A DNA stretch of 64,000 nucleotides. Origin: Vigna angularis. Its lineage: Eukaryota > Streptophyta > Magnoliopsida > Fabales > Fabaceae. The position numbers and the translations under genes were made by a program. The notes beneath the pieces were generated by a model. That model was not told the origin of the DNA and did no database searches. It saw only the letters and a list, made by a program, of their open reading frames with translations. Where the stretch lies: contig NC_068973.1 of NCBI RefSeq assembly GCF_016808095.1, positions 29,010,077-29,074,076 of the forward strand, given 5' to 3'. Of the stretch, positions 10,490 to 23,368 are shown one piece after another (the first letter of the stretch is position 1; each line of letters begins with the position of its first letter).

Positions 10490-11195
10490 ACATTATGCCA
10501 CGGTTCACTGGAAACCGCAGCATAATGGTACGCGGTGGCAGTTTTGTAAATAAATCGAACAAATATGCCGCGATTCTAAGCAGAACCGCGGCATATACTC
10601 TAGTCAACCATCCACTTTGACGCCACGTCTGAATAAAAAATTAAATAACAGAGTATATGCCGCGGGTTTCTGGACAACCGCGGCATATACCCATGCCAAT
10701 TTATTGCAGGGGCTGCCTGAGTCAGAGAATTTCAGAAGTTACAAGGGTATATGTCGCGGTTGCTCTGAGGAACCGCGGCATATACCACAGTAACTTCTGA
10801 ACTTCTCCGTCAGTCAGAGAATTTCAGAAGTTACAGGGGTATATGCCGCGGTTCGTCAGAACAACCGCGACATATACCCCTGGCACCTACTGATATTCCC
10901 CAAAAGGTAGTTGGGGAGACAGTTGTGTTCAGCACGTTACAGGGGTATATGCCGCGGTTCTCAGAGTAACCGCGACCTATTCTCCTACCTGAAATAAATT
11001 TAAAATGAATTTGAAATATTTAGAGGAATATACCGCGGTTGCCCGCTGAACCGCTGCATATACTTTAAAAATAATTTCAAAAATGCCATTAAGGTTAATT
11101 TTTTAAATCAGTATAGGCCGCGGTTCCTTGTGAAACCGCGGCATATAACCATATTATACCGCGGTTAAGTAGTGAACCGCGGTAGATTCCCCAGT
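10490..11195. repeat. left subterminal repeats of the CACTA element
   Basis: About ten units pair TATGCCGCGGTT with AACCGCGGCATA around a short spacer, so each can fold as a small hairpin. Known TNPA-type proteins bind such subterminal motifs in CACTA elements; binding here is inferred. Confidence 0.85.
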
Positions 11196-11698
11196 CAGGT
11201 TTAAAAGATAAAACTTTGGAACAGTGCTCGTCTTCTTCGCGCAGTTCCCTTTCGCGTTTTCTTCTCCTCCCGCGACCACCCATCTCAGGCCATCGTTTTT
11301 GCACCGTTTAAACTCAAAATTGTTCGGTCATTTCTCGTTTTTGACGATAAGAAAGAGTTTTAGCCGATCAAAATCGTTTGAAACGCCTGTTATTCCTCTC
11401 CGCTGCCATTTCCCTTTGTTGCACCAAGCTTTTTCGCCGCCCCTGTTCCAGGTATTTATGAAATTTACTATAGTTTTGGTAATGTATGGTATAGTTTTTG
11501 CTAAAATTTTGGTAATGCATGAAATTGCTATAGTTTTGATAATGTATGGTATAGTTTTTGCTATAGTTTTGGTAATGTGTGTTGTAGTTCTTGCATTATT
11601 TATAAACTTTAAAATATTATTCACTAAGTTTCAATGATATGTATGAAATTGCAAGTTTGATTTTTAGTAGCTTATCTTTTTATGTAATATTTAGCAAT

Positions 11699-13093
11699 AT
11701 GGATCGAAATTGGATTAATTTACCACGTATTAGTGCTGAGTACGAGAGAGGTGTAGAGGAATTTATAGAATTTGCGCAACGTAATGAGGGGAGAAGTGAT
11801 GATGAAGTGAAGTTTAGATGTCCTTGTGTGAACTGTTTGAATGGGAGAAAGTTGAACGCAACTCAAATTAGAGAACATCTTATATGTGATGGTTTTCTAA
11901 GATGCTATACAACATGGATATGGCACGGCGAAGAAATGCATTTTCCCACTGACTCTCAAACTGTAAATGTTACTGATTCCACCATGGAAGAAGATCGACC
12001 GGATGAAGACAAATTGGAGGACATGATCCGCGATATTGGAGCAGAAAATTTTGCCAAAGCTCATGTGTATGAGACGATGTCGACTGATGCGGAAACACCT
12101 TTGTATGTCGGTTCAACTAAGTTCACATGTTTGTCAGCGATGTTAAGGCTCATGAATTTGAAGGCGAGCAATGGATGGACTGATAAGAGTTTTACAGAAC
12201 TGTTGACGTTGTTGAATGAAATGTTGCCAGATGGAAATACACTGCCCACTCGTAATTATGATGCGAAGAAAATTCTTTGTCCAATGGGTATGGAGTATAA
12301 AAGGATACATGCTTGTCCCAATGACTGCATTTTGTATAGGAAAGAGTTTGAATTTTTGACAAAGTGTCCAAAATGTGGCTTATCACGATACAAGTCAAAA
12401 AACAATAGTGAAGATAATGGTCAGATAGAAAAAAATGGATCTGCTTTGAAAGTAGTTTGGTACCTTCCAATAGTGCCCAGACTTAAGCGTTTGTTTGCGA
12501 ATCCCAAAGATGCTAAAAACCTTAGATGGCATGCAGATGAGAGAAAAATTGACGGGCTGCTTCGTCATCCAGCTGATTCCAAGCAATGGAAAAATATTGA
12601 TCGACAATTCCCCGAATTTGGTAAAGAGTGTAGAAATCTTAGGCTTGGTTTAGCCACTGATGGAATGAACCCATTTGGTAATCTGAGTACCAATCACAGT
12701 TGTTGGCCAGTTATATTGATAATTTACAACTTATCTCCTGCATTGTGCATGAAGAGGAAGTACATGATGTTGTCTATGATGATATCTGGTCCAAAGCAGC
12801 CTGGAAATGACATAGATGTTTATCTAAGCCCACTAGTTGAAGACTTGAAGGTTTTGTGGGTTGATGGGGTTGAAATATTTGATGCATTCGCTTCAGAGAC
12901 TTTTATGATGCGTGCAATGTTATTTTGCACCATTAATGACTTCCCTGCTTATGGTAATTTGTCAGGATACAGTGTCAAGGGTCATAAAGCGTGTCTTATA
13001 TGTGAAGAAAACACTGCAGCTCATCAATTGAAACATGGAAGAAAGACGGTGTATCTGCGGTATGAAACACTTCTCAATTTTAAAGGTTTTTGA
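11699..13093 (+). pseudogene. TNP2-type CACTA transposase, N-terminal part
   Basis: The ATG at 11699 (MDRNWINLPR) starts the transposase-associated domain: EYERGVEEFIEFA, then the CPCVNCLNG zinc-like motif. The TNP2 core follows (CPMGMEYKRIHACPNDCI, CPKCGLSRYK, HADERKIDGLLRHPADSKQW, LATDGMNPFGNL, YNLSPALCMKRKY, NDFPAYGNLSGYSVKGHKAC). The frame stays open for 464 codons. It stops at 13093 shortly after the second zinc motif, where the family normally continues for several hundred residues. A 5' leader from about 11200, rich in pyrimidines, precedes it. The sequence then jumps to a C-terminal portion, which suggests an internal deletion around 13075-13130. A frame shift was not needed to read this part. 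Confidence 0.85.
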
Positions 13094-13129
13094 TGTCAAA
13101 ACTTATCTTATCTTTTCATGTAACAACAG

Positions 13130-14285
13130 ACGCAGGCACAACAGAAGATTCCTCTATCTGAGGATGACCCTCTTTCTTCATTGCATGTACTTGCTGACAT
13201 CCTTGATGATAAGCCTTTGGAGGTTGAGTATGATGCTAATGTATTTGGGACAGACTCTGAGGTCCCAATATACCTTAATAGCCAAGATGTCCGTGAGCTT
13301 GCGTCGGGAACACAAGAGTTGAATATTTCAATTATTCAACTTTGGACGATGTAAGTCTATGACCAATTATTTATATATAAAATTGATTTATATATCAAGT
13401 ATCCTTATATCAAAGTTAATTTTTGATTTCAGGTATATGTCTGGGGTTAGTAACAAGTTGGGGCGTTCTGATGATTATGGATTCATTGATCCCCAATCAA
13501 TTCATGAATCAAATGATTTTGATCAGATCAACATGAATCTGATAAGAAGTTTTGGAAGGGGCAAGAAAATATACTTTTTGCCTTATATATCCGGGTAAGT
13601 GAACTTTGTTAACATAATAATGTTCCATATGTGATTTTAATATTTAATAGTTACGTTATTATGAATTTCAGGCGCCATTGGCAACTTCTTGTTATGTCTA
13701 TGCAAGACAACTATGCTTTGTGGTTCTGTTCATTGCACAGGCCTCCTCCCACACAACTCAGACAAGCAATTGATTGGTAAGAACCTCAATGTTTGGACTT
13801 TCTTTGTTATATAAATGAATGCTAAAACCTTTTTTTATATACAGTTCTATTCCAGCAAGTATAATGATGGGTGGGAGATCAATTGTTAATAGTAGAAAGA
13901 TTGCTTGGATTTCTCTCAAGGTTTGACATATGCTAAAGCCATACTTTGTTATAATTGTTTTATTTTAATGTTATTCACTAACTATTATCAACTGTGATGA
14001 TATATTGTAGTGTAACAGACAAAATGGGTCATATAAGTGCGGATACTATGTAATGTATTGGATGGCCCATATTGTTCGTTCTCACATCACAAGTCGCTGG
14101 GAAACGGTAATATTTAACTTTAACAAATTTTGATTTTTTCCCAAATGTTGAATTCATATACACTAATTAATATGAATTGTCTTTTGCAGAGATTCAAGAC
14201 TACTACACCAGTTCCTGAGAAGTCACTATTATTCATTAGGAACGCTGTTGCGAAGTATATAATTAGATTATACAATAGCTCTTAG
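13130..14285 (+). pseudogene. Ulp1/C48 cysteine-protease-like C-terminal region of the CACTA element
   Basis: Six exon-like blocks join in phase: about 13130-13350, 13433-13594, 13672-13776, 13845-13920, 14011-14106 and 14190-14285 (TAG). All five introns are GT-AG and 68-90 bases long. Motifs fit the Ulp1-type protease domain found in many plant CACTA and MULE elements: SGVSNKLGRSDDYGFIDP, FLPYISGRHWQLLV (active-site His), and RQNGSYKCGYYVMYWM (Gln and Cys). The blocks read open over about 251 codons. No convincing start codon or splice link to the preceding transposase was found, so the region may be the back end of a gene whose middle was lost. The domain itself looks undamaged. Confidence 0.7.
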
Positions 14286-14469
14286 ATTTAAACATTGCAT
14301 TTGATTAGATTGAATTTTCTTAGACTTTGTACTTTATTTGATGTTGAAATACATTTGAACATGTGTTTGTTATGTTCAAATTGAATTTGTGTACATGTTT
14401 TTATATGCAGGTCTGTTTTTATGGTAGTGGATATCACAAAAACAGACCTGCAATTTTAAAAAACTGCAG

Positions 14470-14800
14470 GGGAATATGCCGCGGTTGTGACCACAACCGC
14501 GGCCTATAGTGTTTCGTTTTTTTTTTAAATGAGACATATGGCTGCGGTTAGTGCTACAACCGCGGCATATACTGCAGTCTTTTGCCGCGGTTTCAACCGC
14601 GACATATCGTGGACAATTTCTTTTTTTTAAAATTAATGGATTTAGGCAGCGGTTCCTTGGACAACCGCGGCATATTCGGCAACCTATATACCGCGGTCAT
14701 AACCGCGGCCTAAAGTGTCTGCCTTACTACCGCGGCTGAATATGCCGCGGTTCGTAAACCGCGACGTATAGTGAAAGATAACCGCGGTAAAATCCCCTCG
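14470..14800. repeat. right subterminal repeats of the CACTA element
   Basis: Same ATGCCGCGGTT / AACCGCGGCAT units as the left end, about eight of them, up to the terminal CACTAGTG. Confidence 0.85.
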
Positions 14801-14814
14801 CTGCACTAGTGTGT

Positions 14815-17800
14815 GTTATGTTGTTTAAGGATGGAGTTTGTATATAACATTGTCTAGTTGGTGTTTAAGGCTTACTTGATTTTCCATGTTGGTGGTGAGT
14901 CTTTTAAGGAAATTTACTAAGAAGATTTAATAAGAATGAATGTGTTAAAATTAGGTAATGAACATGGTATTATCTCGAATCTAAAACAAACCTTAACACA
15001 ATCATAAACCAAAGTCGGATAGAAAACTTGGCACCATCTTCAAAGTCACATTTCGATTCGTATCATGTGGTTGAAAAACTGACCCACATCCTTTTCTATT
15101 TATCGTTTTTCCGTGTACTTCTTAGAAACAAATAATTCCCTATTACATCATAACTTGACTCGTATAACGCATAAGGAATATAAAGCTGCAATCTTTAAAC
15201 AGATTCTACCTACAGAGAAGGATGGAGTTTGATCTCTTCTAGAACCCATTTTCAATAATGCATCAATATCAACATGTCTACTCTACATCATGGCATATGT
15301 CGATTGCAGCATCAAATCCAACTAACCTTGTTGGGATGCCATCATGGCAACCCAAAATTCACATCAAATCACCATTTAACAACTGCTATCCATAATTACT
15401 AATGCGAATTCTCTTATAGATATATTCTTAAATTATAACCACCACAAGTATTCTCACTTAGCATATAACGTGTTCCTATAATTCTACCTATATACCCTTA
15501 TCTTTTTCTGAATTCTTGCTGAAAAATATTCTGGTTCTCTCTATATATTTAATATATATTTTTCTACAGTTGAAAAGAATTTCCTCACTGGTCCACTATC
15601 AACAATATGTCGATAATATTGGTTTAACTGTTGGTAATGGGTAAACTGTAAACTCATTCATAAAGTAAACTAATTTTGAAGGAACACGTACCTGCAATGG
15701 TACAGACTATGGAACCTCGTGATGGGACGTGTTTTAATTTCTCAAAGTTCTGTCTCAAGGCAATGATTCTGGTTTTGTGGGTTTACCTTATGAAGTGCAG
15801 ATTGCTTTCAATAAAGATGAGAGCAGATACATAACCAATCATTGTTGGATACGTGAAGATGACAGTGCACGAGGTGATGTGAGGAAAATAGTCTTCCGTA
15901 TAGAGTTTCCAAAAAATAAAGTCTCAGAGTTTTAGCCCAAGAGATCAATGTGGAGTAGGATGATACTTTATATGGCTATTTGGTTGACCGTTCTGTATGA
16001 TGGCATAGAATTCTGGGTTTGATGGTTGTTTTCTGTCATCTTGAGGCTGAACTGGAGGTTTCAAAAGTCCAAGTAAAATATTAAACCATTTAAAATGAAG
16101 GAATATTTGGTAACATGCCCATACTAATGGAAGGTATTGATGGGATTTAAGTCATGGACTCATCCAAAAATAGGTTCAGTGGCCAACATATTCAAAGAGA
16201 GTGAAAAGGACTGATACAGAGAGGAAGAGAGGAAGTGAGAAAGTGAGAAAGTGAGAATAATAAATGAAACTAGATAGCGATGTAGTGCTTTTACAACTTA
16301 ACTGCATCTCAATTTCTTTGAGAAAGTCAGAATGATTTGATGCATGAAAAGCTTAACCATATATACTGCCTTTATAGATTAGGAAACATGTATATGAAAG
16401 GATCCTAATTCAAAATCTACCGTGAGGTATGATTCCATGAAAACTTCCTCCCTTAGGCTTTAAATTTTGTCATTTTATCTTGTGAAGTTCTACAACAAGG
16501 TAAACTGAAAAAAAAAAAAACTAGAAACCCTGGAAAACACTTAGTTTTGGAAAAAGGTATAATGAGCAAAAAAGACGTGTAGATATAAAAGTCTTATCAC
16601 TTTCGGTGGAGACATAAAAAAGCTGGGAAAAGAAAGTTAATCTCTTGAAGGGAAGGTTGGCAACATTAATTTCTTCACCACCAAATTATGCTTAATCCAC
16701 TATTAGTTTCTTCATGTCGGGTGGCTTCGTAATTTTGTTGTAGTTAAGTCATTGTTCTGTTGCCTATCTTGATAATTATACTATCTTGATGCCTTGAAAA
16801 CATTATATAGTTTATGTTATTGAATCCGCAAATATTACTCTTTCTTTCAGAAGTTCATTTACACGGCTTTCGTCTATAGTTCTTGTCTTCTTGTCTTCTT
16901 GTCTTTCTTGGCAATGTGTTTCCCTGTACAAATTCTAAGCTCAAATATAGTAATTACAGCAAAAACCAGAAGCTATTTTGTTTATAATCTTGTTTCATAT
17001 AATCATATAGAAACAAATCTGTACCAATTTTGTTCTGATTCCATTAATTAACGTAATACTAAATAAAATGTTACGTTTTCTTCACTCAATCTTGCTTTTC
17101 TTAAGAAATTGATATTTTTGCCCTATTGAAGGATTAAATATGTTTTTTCTGCAGCTTGTTTGCACAGTTATCCCCTGCGCAGGGCAATGAGTTAAAGCAG
17201 AGTGCTGACACCTTTGCTATATCAAACAATACCTTTTCATGATAAATTTTTTTACCCACGAGTTCAGAGTCTTACAAACTATTCTTATTTATGGTAATCT
17301 ATTAGTCTAACGACTTTTCATAAATAATAAAAAAATTAACACGAATTTTTAACAGCTTGTGAGTGAGGACAGGTATTTTCATGATAAATGTTATAAATAT
17401 AAAGAAAGACAAGGGTGGGATAAAATAAGGTGATACCAAAATAGCAAAATAATGTTGCAAAAAATACTGTCTAAATTTGTAACATACAAGACGTTATTTT
17501 TTTTTTATATATGATTAAATATGTTTTTTCTTTATTTATTTTCAAAGAAAGTTAGTAAGACAAAGTCCTAAAGAAGAGAGTGTGATAATTAAAAAATGAC
17601 AAGGGAAATTGCGTGCAGGTCTTTAATTTGATATGAATTAAGATAGAAAGAAATAGAAAAAATTAGGGGTGTTGGTATGGGTATGAAGTTTGCGTCAATA
17701 TGGTGTTATGTTTCATTATCATTAATGCTTCTCCAAACAGAAGTAGAGAACTCAGTTTCTAAGCCACACAAATTCATAGGAAGAGCCGTCCTACAAAGGG

Positions 17801-18552
17801 CATACCTAATACCTATCTACCATCCCACCTTTCATACTTACTCTATACGTACATACACATACACATACATCATTCAATCATTTTGTTAGGTTTTCCATTT
17901 CAGCAATGGCCCCATGCATCCAAATAAAGCTATTAACTCCTTTCTTTCTTTCTATTTCCTCATTCGTTCTCCTTGCACATGATGTTTGGATGCGTCAAAA
18001 GCCTCATGAACTCAACCTCAAGCAAAAGCAACTCTTCTAGTAACAAAATAATTATTACAACATCTGAATTAAACAACTAGATTAGGTATCTTATTCTTGT
18101 ACGCAGTTTTTCTTCTTCTTTTATGATGTTTTTGTTCTTATTCACCTATATTAAAAAAAGTTATCATGTTTGGATTATGTTTAGAAGCTTTTTGTTTCGC
18201 GGATACGAAAGGTCTTAAAGTCTCTTATCACGTAAGTAGCTATGCCATGCATGGTCAATGGATTTAAAACAAAAGAACAAAACATGCGTATGGCTGCCCA
18301 CATAGACATACCTTGGTCTTTGAAACTATGACATTATTTGACATGTTTCGAAAGTGTAAGAACGACTTTAAATAAAATGAAGATCAAAATATAACGCTTT
18401 TATGTTTGACATACCTTGTGGAAACGTAATGATTTTTAACACTTTATTTTTAACACATGTTCTTTTGCAATTTGTACCTATTATTGACAAAGAGCCCAAT
18501 GTTTTGACAAAAAGCTTTGCATCTCTTCCAAACCTGTCAAAAATAGGTAAAA

Positions 18553-18556
<4 letters not shown>
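14815..18556. other. intergenic sequence
   Basis: No coding region could be supported. 15690-15910 has a slightly higher GC content and short open stretches but no motif I recognise. An open frame at 17677-17889 begins with a hydrophobic segment, but it has no other coding sign. (AT)-rich tracts are scattered. Confidence 0.45.

Positions 18557-18607
<51 letters not shown>
18557..18607. repeat. (AT)n microsatellite
   Basis: About 25 uninterrupted AT units, followed by a shorter AT run. Confidence 0.95.
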
Positions 18608-18610
<3 letters not shown>

Positions 18611-18700
18611 TTATATATATATAAATTTAAGTTTTTTTGTTGTTGAAATTATTTATTGTGATTTTCATGATTTTTAGAAATATAGTATTATCTATTATAT

Positions 18701-19442
18701 TACTACTGAAAAAAGACTTTTGACGTCTATTATTTTCGACATTTAACGTCAAATTCAGATCCGATGTCTTATCGAGAGATACCAATTGGACGTCGGATCT
18801 CCTTTCCCGGACGTCAATTTTGATGTCAAACCCCTCCTAAACCCACATTCTTTTTATTTTTATTTTTTTAAAAAGAAATTAATTTGTTTCTACAGTATTA
18901 CCACACCTGAAATATAGAAAATCATTATAGCACATCATAAAATTGTATATACTGTGAGTTTCAAGCAATGGAGATTAGGCACTTGTTGCCGTTGTCAAGA
19001 TTTATCAACTGACGAATAAAACTGCATCATAAGCCAAAACTAATCGGTGCAAACGAAATTTAATCGGTGCAAACTAAAGTTAATTGGTGCAAAATAAATT
19101 AATTGGAAGAAAATTAATCAAACATACCTTATACCAATAATGACGAATGCGAACGCGATCGAAGATTAATTGACGTGTGATTTAGGGGGCACTGACGTTT
19201 ATTTTTGGACCGTTTAGACGTCTGATCTAGGAGGGGGCGGGGGGAGGAGGGAGAGGGGGAACGTCTAAATGGGGATTTGACGTCCGATCGGGAGGATCGA
19301 TGTCTAAAGCTTACTTGACTTATCGTGAAGGAACCGACTTCTATAATAACGTTTTATTTACAAAGATGTCACTAGTCATTTTTTGCTTTGGATTTTATTT
19401 CGTTAAACATTAAACGCGTTAAACACTATTTATGCACTAGTG
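18701..19442. mobile_element. short CACTA-like non-autonomous element
   Basis: The left end reads TACTACTGAAAAAAGAC and the right end, inverted, reads CACTAGTGCATAAATAG. The 3-base duplication TAT flanks both sides (18698-18700 and 19443-19445). Inside, the motif TTGACGTC and relatives (GACGTC, ACGTCGGATC, GACGTCCGATC) recur in both orientations near both ends, as subterminal repeats would. There is no coding capacity. The left terminal base differs from the usual C. The CACTA assignment rests on the 3-base duplication, the termini and the repeats. Confidence 0.5.
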
Positions 19443-19914
19443 TATTTTATACATTTGTTTTTCTTTTTATGAAATTAGTGATTTTTTTAAAATTTACGAA
19501 AATGGATAATATTTTAAAGAAAGTTATGGATACAAGTAAGTCATACTATCTTTAAAAAGGTTTTAGTAATGATATGATTTTAGTGTAAAGTATTTTTAAA
19601 ATGAATTCATATCAAAATGTTACAATTTTAATTTAAACTGAAATTGTGTTAAAATGATATGATTTTTATTCAGTATTAATAAAATTCATATTTAAATAAT
19701 ACGATTTTAACTTAAATAAAATTGTGAACTAAAATAATATTACCTTAACATGATTTATAATTTTTGTAAAATTACCCAATTTTGATAAATTTAAAAGAAA
19801 ATTACACTACTTTGATAAAAAAAAAATCTATACATTTATCTGTGATTAAAAAATATTTTAATATTTCTAAAATATCTTTATTTACTATCCGTTCTTCTTT
19901 AAAGATACTTCGTA

Positions 19915-20106
19915 TTTTTTTCAATATTTTTCTTTATATATTATTCATTATTGTCCGTTGTTTAAAAAAAGAAAAAGAATGCATAATTAAACCAATAATA
20001 TAATATTAGTGTTTTTTCAATATTTTTCTTTATATATTATTCATTACTGTCAATTGCTTAAAAAAAGAAAAAAAATGCATAACTAAACCAATAATATAAT
20101 ATTGAT
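19915..20106. repeat. tandem duplication, 2 x 96 bp
   Basis: Two adjacent 96-base copies beginning at TTTTTTCAATATTTTTC; they differ by a handful of substitutions. Confidence 0.85.
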
Positions 20107-20975
20107 GAAATAGATAAAGCATAATTTGAATGCAGTTAGATTTTCAAACCAGAGAGGATCTACATCCGAAACTTATATATTGACAAACTTTATCCAGCTT
20201 CAGATTACAAAGCAAATTGCACGATTCACAACGTAATCGAGGCCTTGGGTTGTTCACCAAAGGATTCAGGAATATTATGATTGTCTAGGGGAAATTAAAC
20301 AAAACCAAACCAAACCAACAGATATAGTTCTTTTGTTAAAACACAGCAATTCCTATGACCTCCAATTCTCGAAAAATACGTTTTGGAGCATTGGAATCAA
20401 TTTCTTACTTGCTATTCTTCTCTCCCCAGTTTGTTCCCGAAAGAGAAACATAAAGTCTGAACAATTGAACTCACATTATGTCACAAGGCTAATTTACTGT
20501 TTTCTGTATTTATAAAAGAACAAAAATACTTTCGGAAACCCAGCAAGCTCCTTTTCTGCTTGGTTCCTGTCCAGTTACAAAATGATCCATGGGGAAATTT
20601 ACCCAGTGGTTAATTATATTTATTTATGTGTTGCTGTTACGTTAAAATCTGATTGCAACAGTTCCTTTATGGTAGAAGAAGCACTGTTGCACTGCACACA
20701 TGTCTCGTGTTGATTTCATGTGGAACTACTATATATATTTTTTCCTTTTCCTCATCCCGTGAGTTATGTAAGAGTATGACAATGATATATATATGTGGCA
20801 TAAGCATCTGCATTATTTTGGGTTGGCGTAAATCAGACACATGACAAAGACCCTGTAATACATGGTTATGTTATGATTACGGTTGCGAAGGAAAACAGTT
20901 CTCGACATCGAATCCCAAGATAAGACTAAAATACAGTATGATACTGTATTTAACCTTGCACTACTTTCCTTTTCC

Positions 20976-20983
20976 TATAAATA
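20976..20983 (+). promoter_or_regulatory. TATA box of the SWEET gene
   Basis: TATAAATA lies 168-175 bases before the ATG at 21151, leaving a leader of about 140 bases that ends in an A-rich run at 21116-21128. Confidence 0.6.
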
Positions 20984-21150
20984 CCCACTAACTTGTACTC
21001 TCCTATCATCGTAGCACATTTCCATTTCCAAAGAAACAGGTTTTATTTCAGCACTTTGGGACTCCAAACTCCCAAAGTTTTTTCCCCACTCTCTTCTGCA
21101 GATTAGGCAGAAAGAAAAAAAAAAAAAAGGATAACAAGAGAGCAAAGGTC

Positions 21151-23368
21151 ATGGATGTTGCACATTTATTGTTTGGCATATTTGGTAGGTTTAACACCCT
21201 GTCAAGTTTTGCAGGAGTTTCTCTCATTTTTTCTTGTTACCCTGATGGAAGTTTTTCTTGTGGAGTCTTGGCTTCTGAACTTTTGGTTTCTCTGTTTCTC
21301 ATTGTTCTTCTTTCTGGCACAGGGAATGCTTCCGCTCTGTTCCTCTTCTTGGCTCCAGTGTATGCATTACACAGCTTTCTCCTCCTCTCTCCGTTTCTCT
21401 CTCTTAAACTGTTGTGGCTTTACTTTCTTTTTCCCATGGATCCTGTTAAACTATTTTTGAGGTCTCACCTATACTATATTGGTACATGTATATAAATAAA
21501 ACAACTCTGATGAATCACATTTTGAGATAGCCTTTTGGGTTAAGTTATAAAGCCAAATGATATTTGATATTAAAACTTGTTATTGTACTTGTTTAATTTA
21601 TATTGGACTGCTGTTCAGTATTATGAGTTTCATGCTCAAAATATATAGTTTTTGTTCTTAGAGAACCTTTTAAAGATTTGACTAGTGATGTAAATAGAAT
21701 AGTGCATGTGTAACCCATGTCTTACGAACTTAGTTTTTGGAGCTAAAGGCAACTCATTCAAAATCATGAACATGATATACCAAATCGAGCAATTCAACTA
21801 TCTGTGAATATAAAAGTAGCATTTGTTTTTGTATTGTTAATCAATATGCGAAATAGTGCAAGTTTGAGTGAAATTTGTGACGAACTGGGGTTCGTAGGAT
21901 CACATTCAAGAGGATTATACAGAACAGATCAACAGAGAAATTCTCGGGCATTCCATATGTCATGACACTGCTCAATTGTCTCCTTTCAGCATGGTAAGCT
22001 TCTCGCATGTTCTTTCTTTTTACTGCATGCCTTTGTGATCTCCTCCTCCTCCAAATCTTCTATCAGATCTCGTGTACTTTCTTTTTAAATTTTGTGGTGC
22101 TCATTTTCGTCACTTCTTTCAATTGTCTTTATTTATGCCTCCTTTTTCCTGATGTTAATTGTAAATTGTCAATTCTTATACCCGGATAATAATATTTTCG
22201 TAAGTTGCCTTTTGATTGACAGAAGTTGCTTGTCTATTGGTTTAATCATTAAAGTGTGCAAATGACAGGGACAAACTTTGTTTTTTGGGAGAGCTCAATA
22301 ATTTGTCGGACTAGAATTCAAACAGTGGTTGAATTTTCGCTTTCAATTGCTCAATAAATCTTTGCGTAGGAAACTATATATCCTTATCTTGCTAGCTTCT
22401 ATATGGTATATCGTTGTTTTGTTCTGTATTTGTAACCGATTGGTTTGTTTGCTCTCGTAATCTATTTTACATATTATGACTCACGTTCTAATCTGAAGTG
22501 TATAATTGATTAAAACTACTTTAAAACCAAGATAGCTAGTTCCTGGTAAATCTTTTTTGGCTGTTGGTAATTTTTAAAATCCACAGGTATGGTCTACCTT
22601 TTGTGTCTCCCCACAATATATTAGTGTCAACAGTGAATGGCACTGGATCTTTGATTGAGATCGTATACGTGTTGATCTTCATCGTATTGGCCCCCAAAAA
22701 GCAGAAGGCTAAAATTCTTGGTCTCTTCACCTTCGTGCTCTCTGTGTTCTCTGCTGTTGTTTTTGTGTCCCTTTTTGCCCTTCACGGCAATTCAAGAAAG
22801 CTCTTCTGCGGCTTTGCTGCTGCAATATTTTCCATAATCATGTATGGCTCTCCACTCTCTATTATGGTAAGCTAATCTTCCATCAAATTGAATACTACTA
22901 GTACTTGTTGATTCAAAACCAACTAAGTGTGGGTGTGTGTTAATGGTGGATTTAAAACTACGTGCAGAGACTAGTGATCAAAACCAAGAGCGTGGAGTTC
23001 ATGCCCTTCTTCTTGTCGCTGTTTGTGTTTCTCTGCGGCACTTCCTGGTTTATCTTCGGTCTGCTAGGCCGTGACCCATTTGTTGCAGTAAGTCACTTTT
23101 CAATTTTAACTCTTTAACCGTAGAAGGTAGTTTTATGTTAATTTATTGGCAGTGAAGAAGAATAGAGTAAGGTTCATGTATGGTTTTTCAGGTACCTAAT
23201 GGTGTTGGTTCTGCTTTGGGGGCAATGCAACTGATATTGTATGTCGTATACCGAGATAATAAAGGTGATACGGGGAAAAAAGCCCCAACAGTGGAGGAAT
23301 TCATGGAGATGGGGGATGCAAAACCCCAACAAGGGAAGCAATCCAATGCAAATGGAACTCAAGGATGA
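21151..23368 (+). CDS. SWEET1: SWEET1-like sugar transporter (MtN3/saliva family)
   Basis: Bidirectional sugar uniporter of the plasma membrane; clade I members chiefly move glucose (family knowledge). Six exons: 21151-21184, 21323-21359, 21898-21993, 22587-22866, 22968-23087, 23192-23368, all with GT-AG introns and consistent phase, giving 247 residues. The protein has the two MtN3/SWEET three-helix repeats joined by a linking helix. Diagnostic stretches are [72 protein letters not shown] and [14 protein letters not shown] polar cytosolic tail of about 40 residues follows the last helix. The 37-base second exon and the overall structure are usual for SWEET genes. No lesion is seen, so it looks functional. 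SWEET1 rather than another clade is judged from the loop sequences and should be tested by phylogeny. Confidence 0.93.

Larger units (their letters stand above)
10460..14811 (+). mobile_element. CACTA (En/Spm) transposon
   Basis: The element starts CACTAGTAAAAAATTGGG and ends ...GCACTAGTG, so both ends read CACTAGT inward. The 3-bp target duplication TGT is exact (10457-10459 and 14812-14814). Both ends carry many copies of the motif ATGCCGCGGTT in both orientations, the subterminal repeats expected of this superfamily. Inside are the first part of a TNP2-type transposase and a spliced C48 protease-like gene, both on the plus strand. At 4352 bases it is much shorter than typical autonomous CACTA elements, and the middle of the transposase gene is missing, so it is probably non-autonomous. 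Confidence 0.93.

Noticed and set aside
17677..17889. A small secreted peptide gene
   Set aside because: The start is hydrophobic, but there is no TATA box at a fitting distance, no paralogue in the window, and the tail is low-complexity.
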